Positions 1 to 9,076 of a stretch of DNA of 64,000 nucleotides are shown in pieces. The stretch comes from an uncultured Paracoccaceae bacterium (GTDB taxonomy: Bacteria; Pseudomonadota; Alphaproteobacteria; Rhodobacterales; Rhodobacteraceae). Numbering within the stretch: the stretch's first letter is position 1; every line of letters starts with the position of its first letter. Under the pieces are notes generated by a model that was not told the DNA's origin, did not search any database, and saw nothing but the letters and a program-made list of their open reading frames with translations. The translations under genes were made by a program, and so were the position numbers. The stretch covers positions 1,922,001 through 1,986,000 of the forward strand of contig CATOSU010000002.1 of the NCBI GenBank assembly GCA_951812615.1, in the 5' to 3' direction.

Positions 1-291
1 AAGAAAGGCATTGAGGTCGTCGATGGCCGACGACATGCCGCGCGCGGCCTCTTCCTCGGACGACCCGTCCAGCCACGGGATCGGGAACCACTGAAACCCG
101 TGGGGCATGCCGGGGATGGTTTCAGGCGCGTCCGGCGCAACAAACAGCGTATCGGGCAGATGTTCGCCCAGCGGATCCGCCAGCCCCAGCAGATCGGCGC
201 CATTCGCGCCATAGCCGTGCAGGAACACGACAACCGAGCGCGTGCTGCCAGAGACCGGCGCCTTGCGGCCGGCGTTCAGAACTCTCGTCAT
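1..291 (-). CDS. Alpha/beta hydrolase, phospholipase/carboxylesterase type (C-terminal part outside window)
   Basis: The 97 visible residues start at ATG 291-289 and run off the left edge. They contain VVVFLHGYGANGADL, the oxyanion-hole strand typical of the phospholipase/carboxylesterase (YpfH-like) branch of alpha/beta hydrolases, and then FVAPDAPE. The catalytic GxSxG, Asp and His would lie outside the window, so activity cannot be judged. The start codon overlaps the stop of the upstream DNA glycosylase gene by 4 bp (ATGA), so the two are very probably co-transcribed. The substrate is unknown; family members hydrolyse small esters. Confidence 0.8.
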   Translation of the reverse strand, partial: MTRVLNAGRKAPVSGSTRSVVVFLHGYGANGADLLGLADPLGEHLPDTLFVAPDAPETIPGMPHGFQWFPIPWLDGSSEEEAARGMSSAIDDLNAFL

Positions 292-920
292 CGGATTCCT
301 TCCCTGTCCTTTGCAACCCGGTAATAGGCCCACAGCAGCCGGGCCGCAACAGACCGCCAGGGCGACCAGTCTTCGGCCATTGCGCGCAGGTCGCGGTCCT
401 TCGGGCGGTCGGGCAGATCAAAGAGAATGCGCGCTGCTTCCTGCAGCGCCAGATCGCCCGGCGCGAACACATCCGCCCGGCCCAGCGAGAACATGGCATA
501 GATTTCCGCGGTCCAGATCCCGATGCCGGGCACCTCGGTCAGCGTGTCAATCACATCTCTGGTGGGGGCCGCGCGCAGGGCCGGGTAATCAATCCGCGCC
601 TCTGCCAGCGCGCGGGCATAGCGGATCTTCTGCCGGCTCAGCCCGACGGCGCGCAGATCCTCGTCAGTGGCCCACATGATCTTGCGCGGACCGGTCAGCC
701 GCGCGTCCTTCATCCGGCCCCAGATCGCGTCGGCCGAGGCCACCGACACCTGCTGGCTGACGATCGCCGACAAAAGCTGCGCGAACCCGTCCGGACGCCG
801 GCGCAGGGGCAAGGGTCCGGTCTGTGACAGCGCCGCAGCAAGGCGGGGATCCCTCGCGGCCAGCCACCCTGCCCCCTCGGCCACACAATCGGGCGTTTCG
901 ATGATCCGGCCGACGCTCAC
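288..920 (-). CDS. DNA-3-methyladenine glycosylase 2 family protein (HhH-GPD)
   Basis: This 210-residue protein belongs to the helix-hairpin-helix GPD base-excision glycosylases, which remove alkylated bases such as 3-methyladenine from DNA. The hairpin LTEVPGIGIWTAE lies at residues 127-139 and is followed by the conserved acid at Asp156 in APGDLAL, the position of the catalytic Asp in AlkA. It lacks the extra N-terminal domain of E. coli AlkA, so it is a short form of the family. It is the first gene of a two-gene minus-strand unit with the esterase. It faces the MFS gene at 1057 across a 136-bp divergent promoter region in which I recognise no operator. Confidence 0.9.
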   Translation of the reverse strand: MSVGRIIETPDCVAEGAGWLAARDPRLAAALSQTGPLPLRRRPDGFAQLLSAIVSQQVSVASADAIWGRMKDARLTGPRKIMWATDEDLRAVGLSRQKIRYARALAEARIDYPALRAAPTRDVIDTLTEVPGIGIWTAEIYAMFSLGRADVFAPGDLALQEAARILFDLPDRPKDRDLRAMAEDWSPWRSVAARLLWAYYRVAKDREGIR

Positions 921-1056
921 GGGCGCGGGCTCCGAACACGAACTAGGGGCGCAAAGGCGGGACTGGCAGAGATGTGCATGGCTGCAGACCTAGTCGCGCA
1001 CGCCGCGCGCGGCAAGCCGCTTGTACGTCCCGGAAAAGCCGGATACGTCCCTTCAC

Positions 1057-2271
1057 ATGACAACAGTTCCCGCTCAAACCGCGCGGCGCAACGTCGCCGT
1101 TCTGGTGCTGGCCCAGGCGCTTCTGGGGTCGCAAATGCCGATGATTTTCACCATCGGCGGACTGGCTGGCCAGTCGCTGGCCTCGAACGCCTGTTTTGCC
1201 ACCCTGCCAATATCGCTGATCGTGATCGGCTCCATGCTGTCGGCCAACCCGCTGTCGGCGATCATGCAACGCTGGGGCCGCCGCGTGGGGTTCTGGATCG
1301 GATCCGCGGGCGGGGCTGCGGGCGGAATCGTGGGGGCCTTTGCGCTCTATCACGGGTCTTTCCCGCTGTTCCTGGTGGGCAGTCTGCTGACCGGTATCTA
1401 CATGAGCGCGCACGGTTTTTACCGGTTCGCAGCGGCCGACACCGCATCCGACAGCTTCCGGCCCAAGGCCATTTCATATGTCATGGCCGGCGGGCTGGCC
1501 TCGGCCATCATCGGCCCTCAGGTGGTCAAGGCAACGGCGGATGCCTTCGTGATCCCGTTCATGGGCACTTACATCGCCGTGATCGCGGTGAACGGGCTGG
1601 GAGCGCTGCTGTTTCTGGCGCTCGACATACCCGCACCGGAACGGCAAAGCGAAGACAGCGACCGCGGACGGTCCCGGTGGCAATTGCTGACCACGCCGCG
1701 CATCGCCGTGGCAGTGATCTGCGCCACGGTCAGCTATGCGCTGATGAACCTTGTCATGACCTCGACACCGCTGGCGGTAGTCGGCTGCGGGTTTACCCAG
1801 AACCACGCCGCAGACGTGGTCACGGCACATGTGCTGGCGATGTTTGTTCCGTCGTTCTTCACAGGCCATCTGATCGCCCGTTTCGGGGTCGAACGGATCA
1901 TGGGCGCGGGCCTGTTCATCCTTGCCGCTGCGGGTATCGTGGGGCTGGCCGGGGTTGAGCTGGAAAACTTCTTTGTCGCGCTTGTCCTGTTGGGGCTGGG
2001 TTGGAATTTCGGATTTATCGGGGCCACCACGATGCTGGCCGGGTCCCACACCCCGGCAGAACGCGGGCGGATGCAGGGCATGAACGACTTCATTGTCTTC
2101 GGTGGCGTTACGCTGGCCTCGCTGGCCTCGGGCGGGCTGATGAACTGCTCGGGCGGGTCCCCGGTCGAAGGCTGGAACGCGGTCAATCTTGCCATGGTGC
2201 CGGCACTGCTGCTGGCGGGCGGGTCGCTGTTGTGGCTGGCGCTGCGCCAGAACAAGGAAGTCACTTCCTGA
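1057..2271 (+). CDS. MFS transporter
   Basis: This is a 404-residue, very hydrophobic protein with about 12 membrane spans and a charged cytoplasmic loop near the middle (PAPERQSEDSDRGR). That is the layout of major facilitator superfamily exporters. I chose ATG 1057 (MTTVPAQTARRN); an in-frame TTG at 1021 would add 12 charged residues without a better ribosome binding site. The substrate is not recognisable. Family members of this drug-efflux-like type usually expel hydrophobic compounds by proton antiport in the inner membrane. The SDR gene follows after 64 bp on the same strand. Confidence 0.85.
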   Translation: MTTVPAQTARRNVAVLVLAQALLGSQMPMIFTIGGLAGQSLASNACFATLPISLIVIGSMLSANPLSAIMQRWGRRVGFWIGSAGGAAGGIVGAFALYHGSFPLFLVGSLLTGIYMSAHGFYRFAAADTASDSFRPKAISYVMAGGLASAIIGPQVVKATADAFVIPFMGTYIAVIAVNGLGALLFLALDIPAPERQSEDSDRGRSRWQLLTTPRIAVAVICATVSYALMNLVMTSTPLAVVGCGFTQNHAADVVTAHVLAMFVPSFFTGHLIARFGVERIMGAGLFILAAAGIVGLAGVELENFFVALVLLGLGWNFGFIGATTMLAGSHTPAERGRMQGMNDFIVFGGVTLASLASGGLMNCSGGSPVEGWNAVNLAMVPALLLAGGSLLWLALRQNKEVTS

Positions 2272-2335
2272 CCGGGCGCACCTTGACGATGTGCCGCGCT
2301 TGACCTTCGCCGCTGTGCAGGCCACACCGCGCGCC

Positions 2336-2980
2336 ATGACTGGACCTGTTCTGATAACCGGCGCCTCGCGCGGACTGGGCGCCGCGCTGGCCGAGGCGCT
2401 GAGCCCTGCCTTTCACATCGTCGCTGTTGCCCGCACCACCGGCGCGCTGGAGGAGCTGGACGACCGCATTCAGGCCAAAGGCGGCAGCGCCACGCTGGCC
2501 CCGATGGACGTGACGCAGCCCGAGGCGATGGCAACGCTCTGCCGCGGCATCCATGACCGCTGGGGAAATCTGCGGCTGTGGCTGCACTGCGCGGTGCACG
2601 CCGCCCCGCTCAGCCCGGCCTCCACCGTCGATGCAAAAGACTGGCAGAAATCGGTTGATGTGAACGCCACGGCAACCGCGCGTCTGATCAGCTATGTCGC
2701 GCCCCTGCTGGGAACTGACGGACAGGCGGTGTTCTTCGACGACGCGCGCGGCGGCAGCAAGTTCTTCGGCGCCTACGGGGCCACCAAGGCCGCGCAGATC
2801 GCGCTGGCTCAGAGCTGGGCGGCGGAAACCGAACGGACCGGGCCGATCGTGCGCATCCTGCAACCGAAACCGATGGCCACCGCCACCCGCGCCCGTTTCT
2901 TCCCCGGCGAGGACCGCGACCCGCTGACCAGCACCGCGGACGAGGCCGCGCGGCTGATCGGGCAGCTCGATCTGGGCTGA
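2336..2980 (+). CDS. Short-chain dehydrogenase-like protein with atypical active site
   Basis: This is a 214-residue Rossmann protein. The cofactor loop TGASRGLG is near the N-terminus (residues 8-15) and the YxxxK pair is present in AYGATKAA. Two other hallmarks of the SDR family are missing. The usual NNAG is HCAVHA, and the catalytic Ser that should sit 13 residues before the Tyr is replaced in the stretch VFFDDARGG. I started at ATG 2336 because it sits directly before the cofactor motif; a longer in-frame reading upstream overlaps the MFS gene. It could be a NAD(P)-binding regulatory protein or an SDR with altered chemistry. Confidence 0.75.
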   Translation: MTGPVLITGASRGLGAALAEALSPAFHIVAVARTTGALEELDDRIQAKGGSATLAPMDVTQPEAMATLCRGIHDRWGNLRLWLHCAVHAAPLSPASTVDAKDWQKSVDVNATATARLISYVAPLLGTDGQAVFFDDARGGSKFFGAYGATKAAQIALAQSWAAETERTGPIVRILQPKPMATATRARFFPGEDRDPLTSTADEAARLIGQLDLG

Positions 2981-3043
2981 GACCGCTTGCCCCACTGCAC
3001 GTCAGCGCCTATGCAGAACGCAAGAGGCAAACGGGCGGCGAAC

Positions 3044-3826
3044 ATGCGACTTCTGCTGACAAATGATGACGGAATAAACGCGCCGGGACTGAAGGTTCTG
3101 GAGGCAATCGCGGCGGAACTGGCCGGCGCGGACGGCGAAGTCTGGGTCGTGGCCCCCGCCTTCGAACAGTCCGGCGTGGCGCATTGCATCAGCTACACCC
3201 ACCCGATGATGATCGCGGAAATGGGCCCCCGCCGCTATGCGGCCGAAGGCAGCCCGGCCGATTGTGTGATCGCAGCGCTGCACGAATTCATGAAGGACAA
3301 CCGGCCGGATCTGGTGCTGTCGGGGGTGAACCGCGGCAACAACTCGGCGGAAAACGCGCTCTATTCCGGGACGCTGGGCGGCGCGCTGGAGGCCGCGCTG
3401 CAGGGGCTGCCCGCCATTGCGCTGTCGCAGTATATGGGGCCCAAAACATTCGGCACGGAGAACCCGTTCGAAGCGGCGGCGGTACATGGCGCAGGGGTGA
3501 TCCGCAAAATCCTCGACCACACGCCCGAAACCGGCGACGATTATCGCCTGTTCTTCAACGTAAACTTCCCACCCGTTCCGGCGGATGAGGTTCAGGGCAC
3601 AAGGGTTGTCCCGCAGGGCTATCGCCGCGATACGCGGTTTTCCGCCGAACCGCACAACTCGCCCTCGGGACGGCGGTTTCTGTGGATCAAGGGCGGGAAC
3701 CAACACGTGCCGACCGCGCCCGACACCGATGCGGCCGTCAATCTGGACGGGTATGTCTCGGTCACGCCGATGCGCGCGGACCTGACCGCACATGACGCGC
3801 TGGGCGCGATGAAAGGGATCGAATGA
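3044..3826 (+). CDS. surE: 5'-nucleotidase SurE
   Basis: The 260-residue protein begins [15 protein letters not shown], the invariant SurE opening in which Asp8 and Asp9 bind the catalytic divalent metal. [18 protein letters not shown] is the second metal and phosphate site. SurE removes phosphate from nucleoside 5'- and 3'-monophosphates and acts as a survival protein in stationary phase. ATG 3044 is chosen because the family starts exactly here, although an in-frame start exists 57 bp upstream. Its stop overlaps the start of pcm (ATGA), the conserved surE-pcm pair found across proteobacteria. Confidence 0.96.
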   Translation: MRLLLTNDDGINAPGLKVLEAIAAELAGADGEVWVVAPAFEQSGVAHCISYTHPMMIAEMGPRRYAAEGSPADCVIAALHEFMKDNRPDLVLSGVNRGNNSAENALYSGTLGGALEAALQGLPAIALSQYMGPKTFGTENPFEAAAVHGAGVIRKILDHTPETGDDYRLFFNVNFPPVPADEVQGTRVVPQGYRRDTRFSAEPHNSPSGRRFLWIKGGNQHVPTAPDTDAAVNLDGYVSVTPMRADLTAHDALGAMKGIE

Positions 3827-4467
3827 CGGTCAGCGCCGAAGACAAGATGCAGTTTCTCTTTGCGCTGCGCTCGCGCGGGGTGACGGATGCCCGCGTGCTG
3901 ACCGCGATGGAAGAGATCGACCGTGGCCTGTTCGTGCGGGGGCTTTTCGCCGAAAGAGCCTATGAAGACATGCCGTTGCCCATCGCCTGCGGCCAGACCA
4001 TCAGCCAACCGTCGGTCGTGGGGCTGATGACGCAGGCGCTGGAACTGAACCCGCGGGACAAGGTGTTGGAGATCGGCACCGGGTCGGGCTATCAGGCGGC
4101 GATCCTGTCCAAGCTGGTGCGCCGGGTCTATACCGTTGACCGCCATCGCCGGCTGGTGCGCGAAGCCAAGGCGATTTTCGAGGCGCTGGATCTGGGCAAT
4201 ATCACCACGATGACAGCGGACGGGTCTCACGGATTGCCCGATCAGGCGCCGTTCGACCGCATCATCGTGACCGCCGCCGCTGAAGACCCGCCCGGCCCGC
4301 TCTTGGCGCAACTCAAGATCGGCGGTATCATGATGGTGCCGGTGGGCCAGTCGGATGCAGTTCAGACGCTGATCCGGGTGCGCCGCACGGAAGACGGCTT
4401 TGATTATGAAGAGTTGAGACCGGTCCGGTTTGTCCCGCTGCTGGAGGGGCTGGGCAAGGAAGCCTGA
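3823..4467 (+). CDS. pcm: Protein-L-isoaspartate O-methyltransferase
   Basis: This is a 214-residue SAM-dependent methyltransferase. The SAM loop is [12 protein letters not shown] (around residues 82-93), preceded by the family signature GQTISQP near residue 57 that contacts the isoaspartyl substrate. The enzyme methylates isoaspartyl residues in aged proteins to start their repair. It overlaps surE by 4 bp and is followed 65 bp later by the LysM/M23 lipoprotein, giving the same order as surE-pcm-nlpD in gammaproteobacteria. Length and motifs are complete. Confidence 0.96.
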   Translation: MTVSAEDKMQFLFALRSRGVTDARVLTAMEEIDRGLFVRGLFAERAYEDMPLPIACGQTISQPSVVGLMTQALELNPRDKVLEIGTGSGYQAAILSKLVRRVYTVDRHRRLVREAKAIFEALDLGNITTMTADGSHGLPDQAPFDRIIVTAAAEDPPGPLLAQLKIGGIMMVPVGQSDAVQTLIRVRRTEDGFDYEELRPVRFVPLLEGLGKEA

Positions 4468-4532
4468 CGGGTCGCCAGATTTTAAACATGCGCAATCCCC
4501 GGCCAACAGGGGCGTGCCTTGAGGAAACCGAG

Positions 4533-5687
4533 ATGCGTTTTCAGCCCCGAACCCTGCGACCCTTCCTTTGGGTGAGTGTGCCGCTTGTGACGCTCGCCGC
4601 CTGTAACGAGCCGCTGGACTATGACCTGCGCGGCAATCTGGGCGGGTTCAGCACGTCCGACGCGGCGCTGACCGCCACCGCCGACCGGCCCAAACCCGAC
4701 AGCCGCGGCGTCATCACCTATCCGAACTATCAGGTGGTCGTCGCCCGCGGCGGCGACACCGCGATGAACATCGGCCAGCGGCTGGGCATCGATGGCAACG
4801 AACTGGCCCGCTTTAACGGTGTGGCCCCGGACGTGAAACTGCGCAGCGGCGAAATCCTCGCCCTGCCCCGCAAGCTGCCCGGGTCGAGCGATGTGGACAT
4901 CGAAGCGCTGGCCGGTCAGGCCATCGACACCGCCCCCGACACGACACCGGTGGAAACCACCACGCTGCAACCCTCGGCCCCGGCGCCGGTCACACCGGGT
5001 CCCGAGCCGGTCCGGCACAAGGTCGATCGCGGCGAAACCGCCTATACCATCGCCCGGCTCTATCAGGTGTCGGTCACCTCGCTGGCCGAATGGAACGGGC
5101 TGGGCGCAGATTTCGCCGTGCGCGAAGGCCAGTACCTGCTGATCCCGGTGCCCTCGCAATCCGCACCCGCCCCGGCCGCGACCACGGCCGCCGGAACCAG
5201 CGCGGTGACCGATCCCGGACAGGGTTCGCCGACACCGACCCCCCCAAGCGCGACACAGCCCCTGCCGGACGAACAGGTCGCACCGGCCTCGGAAAAGGAC
5301 ACGTCCACCACCGATGTGGGCCAGCCCAGCAAAACCGGCGCCAAGATGGCTCTGCCGGTACAGGGCAAGATCATCCGCACCTACTCCAAGGGCAAGAATG
5401 ACGGCATCGACATTGCCGGGTCGCCGGGCGGCTCCGTGACCGCTGCCGCCGACGGCTCGGTCGCGGCCATCACCTCGGACGCCGATCAGGTGCCAATCAT
5501 CGTCGTCCGTCACCCCGACAACCTGCTGACAGTCTATGCCAACGTGGACGGGATCCGGGTCAAGAAAGGCGACAAGATCAAGCGCGGTCAAAAGCTCGCC
5601 GAACTGCGCGACGGCGACGACGCTTATGTACATTTCGAGGTGCGCGAAGGGTTCGACAGCGTCGACCCGGCCCCCTATCTGGAGTGA
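4533..5687 (+). CDS. nlpD: NlpD-like lipoprotein with two LysM domains and a degenerate M23 domain
   Basis: The 384-residue protein starts at ATG 4533, which follows a GAGG ribosome binding site. It has a signal peptide ending in the lipobox LAAC (Cys24). LysM repeats lie at about residues 66-112 and 161-206, then a Pro/Thr-rich linker and an M23 (LytM) domain at 275-383. The first zinc-ligand His of M23 is missing (NDGIDIAGS), whereas HFEVR is kept. That is the pattern of catalytically dead NlpD/EnvC proteins that activate cell-wall amidases during division. Position after surE-pcm supports the same name. Confidence 0.88.
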   Translation: MRFQPRTLRPFLWVSVPLVTLAACNEPLDYDLRGNLGGFSTSDAALTATADRPKPDSRGVITYPNYQVVVARGGDTAMNIGQRLGIDGNELARFNGVAPDVKLRSGEILALPRKLPGSSDVDIEALAGQAIDTAPDTTPVETTTLQPSAPAPVTPGPEPVRHKVDRGETAYTIARLYQVSVTSLAEWNGLGADFAVREGQYLLIPVPSQSAPAPAATTAAGTSAVTDPGQGSPTPTPPSATQPLPDEQVAPASEKDTSTTDVGQPSKTGAKMALPVQGKIIRTYSKGKNDGIDIAGSPGGSVTAAADGSVAAITSDADQVPIIVVRHPDNLLTVYANVDGIRVKKGDKIKRGQKLAELRDGDDAYVHFEVREGFDSVDPAPYLE

Positions 5688-5705
5688 TCTGTGATCGCCG
5701 GGCGA

Positions 5706-5765
5706 CCAATTCGTCAACGAATTGGGCAAAAGTCGTGCACGACTATTTTGCGTATTGTCGACAAT
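5706..5765. repeat. Three tandem palindromes between convergent genes (terminator-like)
   Basis: Three inverted repeats stand in a row within 60 bp: CCAATTCG-TCAA-CGAATTGG (5706-5725), AGTCGTGCACGACT (5731-5744, followed by ATTTT) and ATTGTCGACAAT (5754-5765). They lie between the ends of the plus-strand nlpD-like gene and the minus-strand VOC gene, so the simplest reading is a bidirectional terminator. The perfect self-complementarity of the second and third could instead mark a dispersed palindromic repeat family. Confidence 0.6.
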
Positions 5766-5788
5766 TCGCCTGACCTGCGGGCTATGCG

Positions 5789-6127
5789 CTACGGACTGGC
5801 GTGGCGCGGCTGGTAAAAGCCGATCCTGCTGCCGCCGGGCAGGGTAAAGGAGGACAACAGGCCCCAGCCCTGGTCGTGAACATCCGCGCAGTCAAACCCC
5901 GCTTTGGCCAGCGCCGCCTGTGCCGCGGCAATGTCGTCGCACATCAGGTAGACCTCATGCGCGCCGGACCTGTCATGCGGGTGAACCGCGATTTCGGCCG
6001 GTGGCAGACGGAAGATCAGCCAGCCGCCGCCTGCATCCACGTTGTCAAGCTTGAGGACATCCCGGAACACCGCCCGGTCCGCCTCGGCATCGGTCGAGTA
6101 GATCACCATATGGGCGCCGTTGAACAT
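5789..6127 (-). CDS. VOC/glyoxalase-fold protein
   Basis: This small 112-residue protein starts FNGAHMVIYSTDAEADRAVFRDVL, the first beta-alpha-beta module of the vicinal oxygen chelate fold. It ends with PGGSRIGFYQPRH, the matching second module. Such proteins bind a metal between modules and include glyoxalases, dioxygenases and resistance proteins; here the reaction cannot be assigned. It begins 2 bp after the uvrA stop, so it is read from the uvrA promoter and could share SOS control. Confidence 0.8.
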   Translation of the reverse strand: MFNGAHMVIYSTDAEADRAVFRDVLKLDNVDAGGGWLIFRLPPAEIAVHPHDRSGAHEVYLMCDDIAAAQAALAKAGFDCADVHDQGWGLLSSFTLPGGSRIGFYQPRHASP

Positions 6128-6129
6128 GG

Positions 6130-8988
6130 CTATTCTGCCGCGACCCGCTGATGCGACAGCATCGCTTTCAGGTACCGCCCGGTATGGCTGTTTTCGATTT
6201 CGGCGACCTCTTCGGGTGTGCCGGTGGCCACGATCTCGCCGCCGCCGTCGCCGCCTTCGGGACCGATATCGATGATCCAGTCAGCGGTTTTGATGACATC
6301 GAGATTGTGCTCGATCACAATCACCGTATTGCCGCCTTCGACCAGCTCGTGCAGCACCTCCAGCAACTTGCGCACATCCTCGAAATGCAGCCCTGTGGTC
6401 GGCTCGTCGAGGATATAGAGCGTGCGTCCGGTGGAGCGTTTCGACAGCTCCTTAGACAGCTTCACGCGCTGCGCTTCACCGCCTGACAGCGTCGTCGCCT
6501 GCTGACCCACCTTGATATAGCCCAGCCCGACCCGGGCCAGCGCGTCCATTTTATCGCGGATCGACGGGACCGCCTTGAAAAACGCCTGTGCGTCTTCAAC
6601 CGTCATGTCAAGAACGTCGGCTATGCTCTTGCCCTTGAACTTTATTTCCAGCGTCTCACGGTTGTAACGCGCGCCCTTGCAGGTTTCGCAGGTGACGTAG
6701 ACATCCGGCAGGAAATGCATCTCGATCTTGATCACCCCATCGCCCTGGCAGGCCTCGCAGCGACCGCCCTTGACGTTGAAGGAAAACCGCCCCGGCTTGT
6801 AGCCGCGCGCCTTGGCCTCGGGCAGACCGGCAAACCAGTCGCGGATCGGGGTGAAGGCGCCGGTATAGGTGGCCGGGTTTGACCGCGGTGTGCGTCCGAT
6901 CGGCCGCTGGTCGATGTCGATGACCTTGTCCAGCACCTCCAGCCCCCGGATGGTTTCGCAGGGCGCCGGTGTTTGCCGCGCACCGTTCAGACGCATCGAG
7001 GCGGTCTTGAACAGGGTTTCGATGGTCAGCGTGGATTTCCCACCGCCCGATACGCCGGTGACACAGACAAATTTGCCCAGCGGAAAATCGGCAGTGACCT
7101 TTCTGAGGTTGTTGCCCGTGGCCTTGACCACGGTCACCGTCTTGCCATTGCCGGCGCGCCGCTCTGCCGGCACCGGGATTTCCCGCGTGCCGGCAAGGTA
7201 CTGGCCGGTGATCGAGGCGGGGTCGCCGGCAATCTCGCCGGGCGTGCCGTGGCTGACCACCTGCCCGCCATGCACACCGGCGCCGGGGCCGATGTCGAAC
7301 ACGTAATCGGCTTCGCGCACCGCTTCCTCGTCATGTTCCACGACGATCACGGTATTGCCCTGATCGCGCAGGTTCTTAAGCGTCTGCAGCAGCCGGCCAT
7401 TGTCGCGCTGATGCAGCCCGATGGAGGGCTCGTCGAGCACATAGAGCACGCCCGTCAGCCCCGATCCGATCTGCGAGGCCAGCCGGATCCGTTGGCTTTC
7501 GCCGCCCGAAAGCGTGCCGCTGGACCGGCTGAGCGTCAGGTATTCCAGCCCGACATTGTTCAGAAAACCCAGCCGCTCGCGGATTTCCTTGAGGATGGCG
7601 CGGGCAATTTCATTCTTCTGGCTGCTCAGGCTGGACGGCGCGTTTTCAATCCAGCTAAGCGCCTCGCGGATCGACATCTGCACCACCTCGCCCACATGGA
7701 GGCCGGCAATCTTGACTGCCAGCGCCTCGGCCCGCAGCCGGTAACCTTCGCAGGTGCCGCAGGACCGGTTGTTCTGATAGCGTTCGAACTCCTCCCGGAT
7801 CCAGTTCGAATCCGTTTCGCGGTAGCGGCGTTCCATGTTCGGGATCACGCCCTCGAATACCCGGGTCACCTGATAGACACGGCCGCCTTCGTCATACCGG
7901 AACTGGATTTCCTCGTCGCCCGAACCGTAGAGGACGACCTGTTTCACATGCGCCGGCAGGTCCTTCCAGCGGGCGTTCTTGTCAAACTCGTAATGCTTGG
8001 CGATGGCTTCGATGGTCTGCAGGAAATAGGGCGATTTGCCCTTGCGCCACGGCGCCAGCGCCCCGTCCGCCACTTTCAGCGTGATATCAGGCACCACCAG
8101 CCGTTCGTCAAAGAACAGCTCCATGCCCAGCCCGTCGCAATCCGGGCAGGCGCCGAAGGGCGCGTTGAAGGAAAACAGGCGCGGTTCAATCTCGGGGATG
8201 GTGAAACCGCTGACCGGGCAGGCGAAGTTTTCGCTGAACGTGATCCGGTCCGGATCACCTTCGACGGGGGCGGTTTCCAGCACGGCAATACCGTCGGCAA
8301 GGTCCAGCGCGGTGCGCAGGCTGTCGGCCAGCCGGGTTTCCATGCCCTCGCGCACCACCAGCCGGTCCACCACGACGTCGATATCGTGGCGGAATTTCTT
8401 GTCCAGCACCGGCGGTTCGTCCAGTTCATAGAACGATCCGTCCACCTTGACCCGCTGAAACCCCTGCTTTCTGAGTTCGAGGAACTCCTTGCGGTACTCA
8501 CCCTTGCGGTCGCGCACGATGGGGGCCAGCAGATAGGCGCGCGTGCCCTCCTCCATGACCATGATCCGGTCGACCATGTCCTGCACCTGCTGGGCCTCGA
8601 TCGGCAGGCCGGTCGCGGGGCTGTAGGGCGTGCCGGCGCGGGCGAAAAGCAGGCGCAGGTAATCGTAGATCTCGGTCACCGTGCCTACGGTAGAACGCGG
8701 GTTTTTCGAGGTCGTCTTCTGTTCGATAGATATGGCGGGGCTGAGGCCGCTGATATGGTCCACATCCGGCTTTTCCATCATGTCGAGGAACTGCCGCGCA
8801 TAGGCAGAGAGCGATTCGACATAGCGCCGCTGACCCTCGGCATAGACCGTGTCGAAGGCGAGCGACGACTTGCCCGAACCGGAAAGCCCAGTAATCACGA
8901 CCAGTTGGTCGCGCGGAATATCGACGTCGATGCCCTTCAGGTTATGTTCGCGCGCACCACGGACTTCGATATGTTTCAGCTCGGCCAT
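6130..8988 (-). CDS. uvrA: Excinuclease ABC subunit A
   Basis: The 952-residue UvrA is the damage-scanning ATPase of nucleotide excision repair and works with UvrB and UvrC. It has two ABC modules: Walker [10 protein letters not shown] at 34-42 and a second, GVSGGGKST, in the C-terminal half. ABC signatures are [12 protein letters not shown] and [11 protein letters not shown]. The C-terminal zinc module CEACQGDG...CETCKG is intact. The N-terminal one reads CPVSG...CPDCDG, so one Cys of the first pair is Ser; from memory this is common in alphaproteobacteria. An SOS box lies 66 bp upstream. Confidence 0.97.
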   Translation of the reverse strand: MAELKHIEVRGAREHNLKGIDVDIPRDQLVVITGLSGSGKSSLAFDTVYAEGQRRYVESLSAYARQFLDMMEKPDVDHISGLSPAISIEQKTTSKNPRSTVGTVTEIYDYLRLLFARAGTPYSPATGLPIEAQQVQDMVDRIMVMEEGTRAYLLAPIVRDRKGEYRKEFLELRKQGFQRVKVDGSFYELDEPPVLDKKFRHDIDVVVDRLVVREGMETRLADSLRTALDLADGIAVLETAPVEGDPDRITFSENFACPVSGFTIPEIEPRLFSFNAPFGACPDCDGLGMELFFDERLVVPDITLKVADGALAPWRKGKSPYFLQTIEAIAKHYEFDKNARWKDLPAHVKQVVLYGSGDEEIQFRYDEGGRVYQVTRVFEGVIPNMERRYRETDSNWIREEFERYQNNRSCGTCEGYRLRAEALAVKIAGLHVGEVVQMSIREALSWIENAPSSLSSQKNEIARAILKEIRERLGFLNNVGLEYLTLSRSSGTLSGGESQRIRLASQIGSGLTGVLYVLDEPSIGLHQRDNGRLLQTLKNLRDQGNTVIVVEHDEEAVREADYVFDIGPGAGVHGGQVVSHGTPGEIAGDPASITGQYLAGTREIPVPAERRAGNGKTVTVVKATGNNLRKVTADFPLGKFVCVTGVSGGGKSTLTIETLFKTASMRLNGARQTPAPCETIRGLEVLDKVIDIDQRPIGRTPRSNPATYTGAFTPIRDWFAGLPEAKARGYKPGRFSFNVKGGRCEACQGDGVIKIEMHFLPDVYVTCETCKGARYNRETLEIKFKGKSIADVLDMTVEDAQAFFKAVPSIRDKMDALARVGLGYIKVGQQATTLSGGEAQRVKLSKELSKRSTGRTLYILDEPTTGLHFEDVRKLLEVLHELVEGGNTVIVIEHNLDVIKTADWIIDIGPEGGDGGGEIVATGTPEEVAEIENSHTGRYLKAMLSHQRVAAE

Positions 8989-9053
8989 TACCCAACCTCT
9001 TAACCAGTCCTAAACACATAGCCGATTACCCTGCAGGTTCCAATCGAAATTGA

Positions 9054-9068
9054 GAACATACAGCGAAC
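9054..9068 (-). promoter_or_regulatory. LexA (SOS) box upstream of uvrA
   Basis: The plus strand reads GAAC-ATACAGC-GAAC, so the minus strand that encodes uvrA reads GTTC-GCTGTAT-GTTC. This is the exact alphaproteobacterial LexA operator GTTC-N7-GTTC. It sits 66-80 bp before the uvrA start codon, where a repressor would block transcription until DNA damage. Confidence 0.85.
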
Positions 9069-9076
9069 ATCCACAG

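Noticed and set aside
6973-9003. 676-codon open reading on the plus strand opposite uvrA
   Set aside because: It is an antisense shadow of a GC-rich conserved gene; its protein is His/Arg/Pro-rich with no family motif and no ribosome binding site.
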